Source of the DNA: Streptomyces netropsis
Lineage (GTDB): Bacteria > Actinomycetota > Actinomycetes > Streptomycetales > Streptomycetaceae
DNA length: 64,000 nt
Assembly: GCF_014203545.1 (NCBI RefSeq)
Contig: NZ_JACHJG010000016.1
Coordinates: forward strand, 28,718 to 92,717
Reading direction: 5' to 3'
Below, in pieces: positions 59,794 through 64,000 of the stretch (its first letter is position 1; each line of letters opens with the position of its first letter). A model generated the notes under the pieces. The model searched no databases. It saw only the letters and a list, made by a program, of their open reading frames with translations, and was not told where the DNA came from. Both the position numbers and the translations under genes were made by a program.

Positions 59794-61035
59794 GTGAGCT
59801 CGGGCGGACTGGAGCTGCCCCCTGGCGACGGCGTTCCCGGGGGAGACGGTTCGACCGACGCGCCACCCGGCGCGGTTTCCCTGGCCCGCCCGATGGAGAT
59901 CGGGGCGGAGCTGGACTGGAACGCCGACGCCTGGAGCGAGGTACGCACCCGCGCACGGCGGGCGGGGCGGGCCTACATCTGGCTGAATCTGGTGGAGCAG
60001 CGGCTGCGCGCCGTCGTGGCCGCCGTGCTGCGGCCTGTCTACGAGCCCGTGCACGGCGAGGACGAGTGGGTCGTCGCCGCCGCCGGGCCCGCCGGACAGG
60101 AGTGGGTGCAGCGGGCCGCGGCGGTCCGGGAGGTGAGCCGCCGCAAGGGCTATCTGCTGGACCCGGCCGACGACAACGTCCTCAGCTTCCTCACCCTCCC
60201 GCAGCTGCGGGAGCTGCTCGTACAGCACTGGCCGTGCTTCGAGCCGTACCTCGACGACCGGCGCGACCTCGAACTCGCGCTGGACGAGCTGGAGGTGGCG
60301 CGCAACGTCGTCTCCCGCAACCGGGCCCTGTCCGAGACGGTGCTCGCGCAGGCCGAGCGGGCCTCCGCGCGGCTGCTGAACATCCTCGGCGGCGGCAGCG
60401 GCGGTGCCCCGTCCGCCGACCGGCTGCCCATCGACGCGGTGGAAGACCTGGTGGGGGACCGCTACGCCGACGTCATCGGCGTCCACCCCGACCGGGTGCG
60501 GCTCCAGCGGCAGCTGCCCGTGGAGGACCTCTTCGGCAGCGCCCGCCGCCTCGACGCGGTGGGCATAGGGCTGAACCTGCTCGTCCAGAACTACTCGGGG
60601 CGCCGCCTCATCCGGCTGGCCGAGGCCGGCTGCCGGGCCCGGCTGCTCTTCCTCAACCCGGCGAGCAGCGCGGTCCGCCGGCGCGAGCGCGAACTGGGCA
60701 TCAAAAAGGGCGAGATGAGCCGGTCCGTGGAGATGAACATCATGCACATGCGGCGGGTGCGGGACCGGCTGCGCGACACCGCCGCCTTCGAGATCCGGGT
60801 CTTCGACGAGACGCCGCGCTTCACGGCCTATCTCGTCAACGGCGACGGCTCGGACGGGCTCGCGGTGGTGCAGTCCTATCTGCGCAAGGCGCGCGGGATG
60901 GAGGCGCCGGTGCTGGTGCTGCGCGGTGGCGGCCGGCACGTGGTGCGCGACGGACGGGAGCAGGAGCACGGGCTCTTCGAGACGTACCGCGAGGAGTTCG
61001 AGGGTGTGTGGGCGGACTCGCGTCCGGTGTCGTGA
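59794..61035 (+). CDS. HEPN-domain protein of the SAV2148 type with DUF5919-like C-terminus
   Basis: The 413-residue protein has an N-terminal helical region (about 45-190: AYIWLNLVEQRLRAVVAAVLRPV, VQRAAAVREVSRRKGYLLDP, RRDLELALDELEVARNVVSRNRALSETVLAQAERASARLL) resembling HEPN proteins of the SAV2148 family. The C-terminal half (about 250-410) resembles the PLD-like DUF5919 module: RRLIRLAEAGCRARLLFLNPASSAVRRRERELG, FEIRVFDETPRFTAYLVNGD, APVLVLRGGGRHVVRDG and GLFETYREEFEGVWADSRPV. HEPN domains are often RNases in toxin-antitoxin or defence systems, but a clear RxxxxH catalytic pair was not seen. GTG 59794 was chosen. The function is unknown. Confidence 0.7.
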   Translation: MSSGGLELPPGDGVPGGDGSTDAPPGAVSLARPMEIGAELDWNADAWSEVRTRARRAGRAYIWLNLVEQRLRAVVAAVLRPVYEPVHGEDEWVVAAAGPAGQEWVQRAAAVREVSRRKGYLLDPADDNVLSFLTLPQLRELLVQHWPCFEPYLDDRRDLELALDELEVARNVVSRNRALSETVLAQAERASARLLNILGGGSGGAPSADRLPIDAVEDLVGDRYADVIGVHPDRVRLQRQLPVEDLFGSARRLDAVGIGLNLLVQNYSGRRLIRLAEAGCRARLLFLNPASSAVRRRERELGIKKGEMSRSVEMNIMHMRRVRDRLRDTAAFEIRVFDETPRFTAYLVNGDGSDGLAVVQSYLRKARGMEAPVLVLRGGGRHVVRDGREQEHGLFETYREEFEGVWADSRPVS

Positions 61036-61177
61036 CCTCGTGATCTTCCCCGGGTGACCTCCCCGGGGAGGCGGCCCGATGCGGATCGGCCGGTACCGGA
61101 TCTTGTGCGGGCCGATTGTCAGTGGGGCGTGCGACGCTGGGGACCAGTCGGGGGAAGCACCACGAAGGGGGGCCGCG

Positions 61178-61888
61178 ATGGGGTGGCACCGGGAGCTGTT
61201 GATCGGGTTCGACCTGGAGACCACGGGCACCGACCCGGGGGAGTCGCGGATCGTCACGGCGGCCGTCGTCGAGGCCAAGGGCGGCGAGCCGACGGGGCGC
61301 CGGGAGTGGCTGGCGGATCCGGGAGTTCCCATCCCGGCCGAGGCCGCGGCCATACACGGCATCACGAGCGAGCGCGCGACGGCGCTGGGCAGGCCCGCCC
61401 GCGAGGTGGTCGACGAGATAGCGGACGCCCTGGTCGGCCACTGGTCGGTGGGCGTGCCCGTCGTCGCGTACAACGCCTGCTTCGACCTCAGCATGCTGGC
61501 GGCGGAGCTGCGGCGGCACGGCCTGCCCTCGCTCGGCGAGCGGCTGGGCGACGACGGCGACGGGGGAGTCGGTCCGGTCGTCGACCCGCTCACCATCGAC
61601 CGGGCCGTCGACCGCTACCGCAAGGGCAAGCGCAATCTCGAGGCGGTCTGCGGCGAGTACGGCGTCGTGCTGGACAGCGCGCACGAGGCCGGGGCGGACG
61701 CGCTCGCGGCGGTGCGGGTCGCCTGCGCGGTCGCCGAGCGGTATCCGCGGGTGGCGGAGGCGGACCTCTGGGCACTCCACCGCGAGCAGGTGGGGTGGTA
61801 CGGCGAGTGGGCGGCGGGCTATCAGAAGTGGCTGCGCCGGCAGGGAGACCCGGAGGCGGTCGTCGATCCGCGCTGGCCGCTGCGCTGA
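61178..61888 (+). CDS. DEDDh-family 3'-5' exonuclease (DnaQ-like)
   Basis: The 236-residue protein has exonuclease motif I FDLETTGTDP (Asp12, Glu14), motif II with Asp in VAYNACFDLSMLAAELRR, and a motif III with His and Asp (LDSAHEAGADALAAVRVA). This is the full DEDDh set. It is like the proofreading domain of DNA polymerase III epsilon or stand-alone exonucleases such as RNase T and Orn relatives. ATG 61178 was chosen, with GAAGGGG upstream. It is 142 nt after the HEPN gene, on the same strand. The substrate (DNA or RNA) cannot be told. Confidence 0.9.
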   Translation: MGWHRELLIGFDLETTGTDPGESRIVTAAVVEAKGGEPTGRREWLADPGVPIPAEAAAIHGITSERATALGRPAREVVDEIADALVGHWSVGVPVVAYNACFDLSMLAAELRRHGLPSLGERLGDDGDGGVGPVVDPLTIDRAVDRYRKGKRNLEAVCGEYGVVLDSAHEAGADALAAVRVACAVAERYPRVAEADLWALHREQVGWYGEWAAGYQKWLRRQGDPEAVVDPRWPLR

Positions 61889-62144
61889 CGGACCGGGGCC
61901 GGGGGTTTCAGGAGCGGATCTTGAGGGCCGTTCCGGGTGACGGTTCGGTGGGTCCGGGCGGCTCGCCGCGCCTCACGCACCTCTGAAATCACCCGGTTTA
62001 CCCGGATCCGGAATGCCTCATGGCACTTGCCCCGGGTTGTGTGATGCCCATCACCCTCCCGGGGGTGCGGGGCTACCGTAATCCGTATCGGGCCCGCCAT
62101 CTCCCCCCACGGCCGCGTTCCGCGGCGATTCGAGGAGGCGCAGC
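61889..62144. other. 256-nt gap upstream of the metalloprotease gene
   Basis: It contains a short palindrome GTGATGCCCATCAC (62041-62054; 6-bp arms, 2-nt centre), about 90 nt before the protease start, and some AT-richer segments (61980-62040). No RNA gene or strong terminator was recognised. The palindrome is a weak operator candidate. Confidence 0.45.
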
Positions 62145-64000
62145 GTGCCCGAGAGCCAGGAGCCGAACGCCGCGAGCCGGTCCGCCGGGAGTCAGCTCTG
62201 CGGGACGATGGAAGCCCATCGCAGACTGCTCAGCGAGAACCCCGCCTACGCGGCCGCCCGTACCGCCGTCGAGAACCGCGCCTTCGGGTACGAGCGCGGC
62301 GGGGAGCAGGCCGCCCGGGTCGGGGTGACCCGCATTCCCGTGGTCGTCCACGTGGTCCACCGCACCGACGAGGAGAACGTCGGCGCCGCCCAGATCGCCG
62401 GCCAGCTCGACGTCCTCAACCGGGACTTCCGCAAGCTCAATCCGGACGTCGCCCGGGTGCCGGGTGTCTGGCAGTCGATCGTCGCGGACTGCGGCGTCGA
62501 ATTCCGCCTCGCGACCCACGACCCGGCGGGCCGGCCGACCAGCGGCATCACCCGCACCCGGACCGGGACGGCGAGCTTCGGCACCGACGACGCGGTCAAG
62601 TCGGCCGCGCGCGGCGGTCACGACGCCTGGCCCGCCGACCGGTATCTGAACATGTGGGTCTGCCCGCTGGGGGGTGGGCTGCTGGGCTACGCGCAGTTCC
62701 CCGGCGGTCCGGCCGCCACCGACGGTGTGGTGATCACGCACACCGGTTTCGGCACCACCGGCACGGCCACGGCGCCCTTCGATCTCGGCCGCACGGCGAC
62801 GCACGAGGTCGGGCACTGGCTCAACCTGTTCCACATCTGGGGTGACGACGGCACCGGATGCAGCGGCACGGACCATGTCGCCGACACCCCCAACCAGGGC
62901 GGCCCGAACGCCGGCCGACCCACGTTCCCCCATGTGACCTGCAACAACGGCCCCAACGGCGACATGTTCATGAATTACATGGACTACACGGACGACGCGG
63001 CGATGTTCATGTTCACCCAGGGCCAGAAGACCCGTATGGACGCCACGCTCGACGGCGCCCGCTCCTCGTTCACGACCCGCCTCTTCCGTCCCGTCTTCCA
63101 GCAGGAGGACCCCGGCCAGGGGATCGGCGGGTACGACCTGAGGTCGGCGGCGGACCGGGCCTTCGCGTTCGACTACGCGAGTTCGGGCAGGCTCGACCAC
63201 CTGGCGCTCTACCGCCCCGCCACCGGCACCTTCTGGATCCTGCGGAACGAGGGCGGCCGGTTCACCCCCGTGTACCGGCAGGGCGATCCGGGCTCGGGCA
63301 TCGGCGGCTACGACCTGAGGTCCCCGGCGGACCAGGCGTTCGCCTTCGACTACAGCGGCTCGGGAAGGCTCGACCATCTGGTCCTGTACCGCCCGGGCAC
63401 GGGCACCCTCTGGATTCTGCGGAACGAGGGCGGGACGTTCGGCCCGGTCTTTTCCGAGGGCGACCCCGGAATGGGCATCGGTGGATATGACCTGAAGTCG
63501 GCGGCGGATCGCGTTTTCGCCTTCGATTACACGAGTTCGGGCAGGCTCGACCATCTCGCGCTCTATCGGCCCGGCACCGGCACGTTCTGGATTCTGCGCA
63601 ATCGCGGCGGCCGGTTCGACCCCGTCCATTCCGAGGGCGACCCGGGAAAGGGCATCGGGGGATATGACCTGAAGTCTCCGGCGGACCAGGCATTCGCGTT
63701 CGATTACGAGAGTTCGGGCAAGTCGGATCATCTGGCGTTGTACCGGCCGGGGACGGGGACGTTCTGGATTCTGCGGAATCGGGGTGGCCAATTCACGCCG
63801 GTGTACGCGCAGGGTGACCCGGGCCGGGGCATCGGAGGGTACGACCTGCGGTCGGCGGCCGACCGGGCGTTCGCCTTCGACTTCGACGGGTCGGGCAAGC
63901 TGGACCATCTGGCGTTGTACCGGCCGGGGACGGGGACGTTCTGGATTCTGCGGAATCGGGGTGGCCAATTCACGCCGGTGTACGCGCAGGGTGACCCGGG
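62145..64000 (+). CDS. M43-like zinc metalloprotease with tandem propeller-like repeats (3' end beyond window)
   Basis: The first 618 residues are in the window. GTG 62145 has GAGGAGG upstream. The N-terminus (VPESQEPNAASRSAGSQLCG) shows no signal peptide. The protease domain (about 60-310) has the metzincin zinc motif HEVGHWLNLFH (220-230) and a Met-turn NYMDY (277-281), as in M43 pappalysin/ulilysin-like enzymes. From residue 322 there are five complete 59-residue repeats (177 nt each, 63108-63992), each with DPGxGIGGYDLRSxADxAFAFD, SSGxLDHLxLYRPGTG and FWILRN. A sixth begins at 63993. The repeats look like FG-GAP/VCBS propeller blades. The reading has no stop before base 64000. Confidence 0.87.
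   Translation, partial: MPESQEPNAASRSAGSQLCGTMEAHRRLLSENPAYAAARTAVENRAFGYERGGEQAARVGVTRIPVVVHVVHRTDEENVGAAQIAGQLDVLNRDFRKLNPDVARVPGVWQSIVADCGVEFRLATHDPAGRPTSGITRTRTGTASFGTDDAVKSAARGGHDAWPADRYLNMWVCPLGGGLLGYAQFPGGPAATDGVVITHTGFGTTGTATAPFDLGRTATHEVGHWLNLFHIWGDDGTGCSGTDHVADTPNQGGPNAGRPTFPHVTCNNGPNGDMFMNYMDYTDDAAMFMFTQGQKTRMDATLDGARSSFTTRLFRPVFQQEDPGQGIGGYDLRSAADRAFAFDYASSGRLDHLALYRPATGTFWILRNEGGRFTPVYRQGDPGSGIGGYDLRSPADQAFAFDYSGSGRLDHLVLYRPGTGTLWILRNEGGTFGPVFSEGDPGMGIGGYDLKSAADRVFAFDYTSSGRLDHLALYRPGTGTFWILRNRGGRFDPVHSEGDPGKGIGGYDLKSPADQAFAFDYESSGKSDHLALYRPGTGTFWILRNRGGQFTPVYAQGDPGRGIGGYDLRSAADRAFAFDFDGSGKLDHLALYRPGTGTFWILRNRGGQFTPVYAQGDP
63108..64000 (+). repeat. 177-bp in-frame tandem repeats (5 complete copies plus a sixth)
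   Basis: The repeat boundaries (start of the DPG codons) are 63108, 63285, 63462, 63639, 63816 and 63993, exactly 177 nt apart. The segment 63729-63823 is identical to 63906-64000 (95 nt, cut by the window end). Later copies use AT-richer codons (TTG, GAT, ATT) than the protease part, which suggests recent amplification or homogenisation. Confidence 0.95.

Noticed and set aside
59392..61596. Long minus-strand extension upstream of glgX opposite the HEPN gene
   Set aside because: It is shadow coding of the HEPN gene. GlgX has a canonical start at 59391.
62041..62054. GTGATGCCCATCAC as a strong operator
   Set aside because: Only 6-bp arms with a 2-nt centre in a GC-rich genome, and no second copy seen. 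It is kept only as a weak candidate in the gap description.

Overview
The window is high-GC actinobacterial DNA, very probably from a Streptomyces or close relative. Supporting signs are strong third-position GC codon bias, frequent GTG and TTG starts, the sporulation regulator gene whiI with a sigma-WhiG-type promoter, the actinobacterial coproporphyrin haem genes, a murC away from a division/cell-wall cluster, and a TreXYZ trehalose pathway. No rRNA, tRNA, CRISPR array, insertion sequence or integrase was recognised. The gene set reads as chromosomal core and near-core.

Layout. 1-8.2 kb: the 3' end of a sugar ABC permease, a TrmB-type regulator, dxs (isoprenoid precursors), an amino-acid permease, a GT39-like membrane glycosyltransferase and a beta-propeller-like protein. 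8.2-15.7 kb: a poly-gamma-glutamate-type capsule locus on the minus strand (capA; then a double-sensor HAMP membrane protein, pgsB, pgsC and an NlpC/P60 hydrolase), with a divergent lipoprotein gene 18 nt from capA. 16-19.3 kb: the fatty-acid beta-oxidation pair fadA-fadB. 19.5-22.5 kb: RNase D, whiI and a DUF3000 gene. 22.5-30.1 kb: haem genes (hemE, then cgoX and chdC), with an FAD/NAD oxidoreductase and a short pcaF-pcaH-pcaG protocatechuate module between them.

30-44.9 kb: a secreted TAP-like hydrolase, a NERD-domain protein, a BlaI-type repressor divergent from a class A penicillin-binding protein whose transpeptidase motifs are all degenerate, two polysaccharide-deacetylase-like proteins, a PTH2 hydrolase, a two-gene ABC exporter, a small zinc-ribbon protein, a ZapE-like ATPase, a RibD-like reductase, a USP-like protein and a LolD/FtsX-type ABC pair. 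45-49.4 kb: a NarL-type two-component system, murC, msrB and a small conserved protein. 49.4-59.4 kb: treZ, treY and glgX (treX), which together make trehalose from alpha-glucans, interrupted by a GNAT gene and a divergent lpd-LysR pair. 59.8-64 kb: a HEPN-type protein with a DUF5919-like C-terminus, a DEDDh exonuclease, and the first 1.86 kb of an M43-like metalloprotease followed by 59-residue tandem repeats that run off the window.

Most gene ends carry strong GC-rich hairpins. Three convergent junctions carry copies of a related long palindromic element. The least explained units are the capsule locus with its duplicated sensor protein, the inactive-transpeptidase PBP beside a BlaI repressor, the HEPN/DUF5919-like gene and the repeat-bearing protease.
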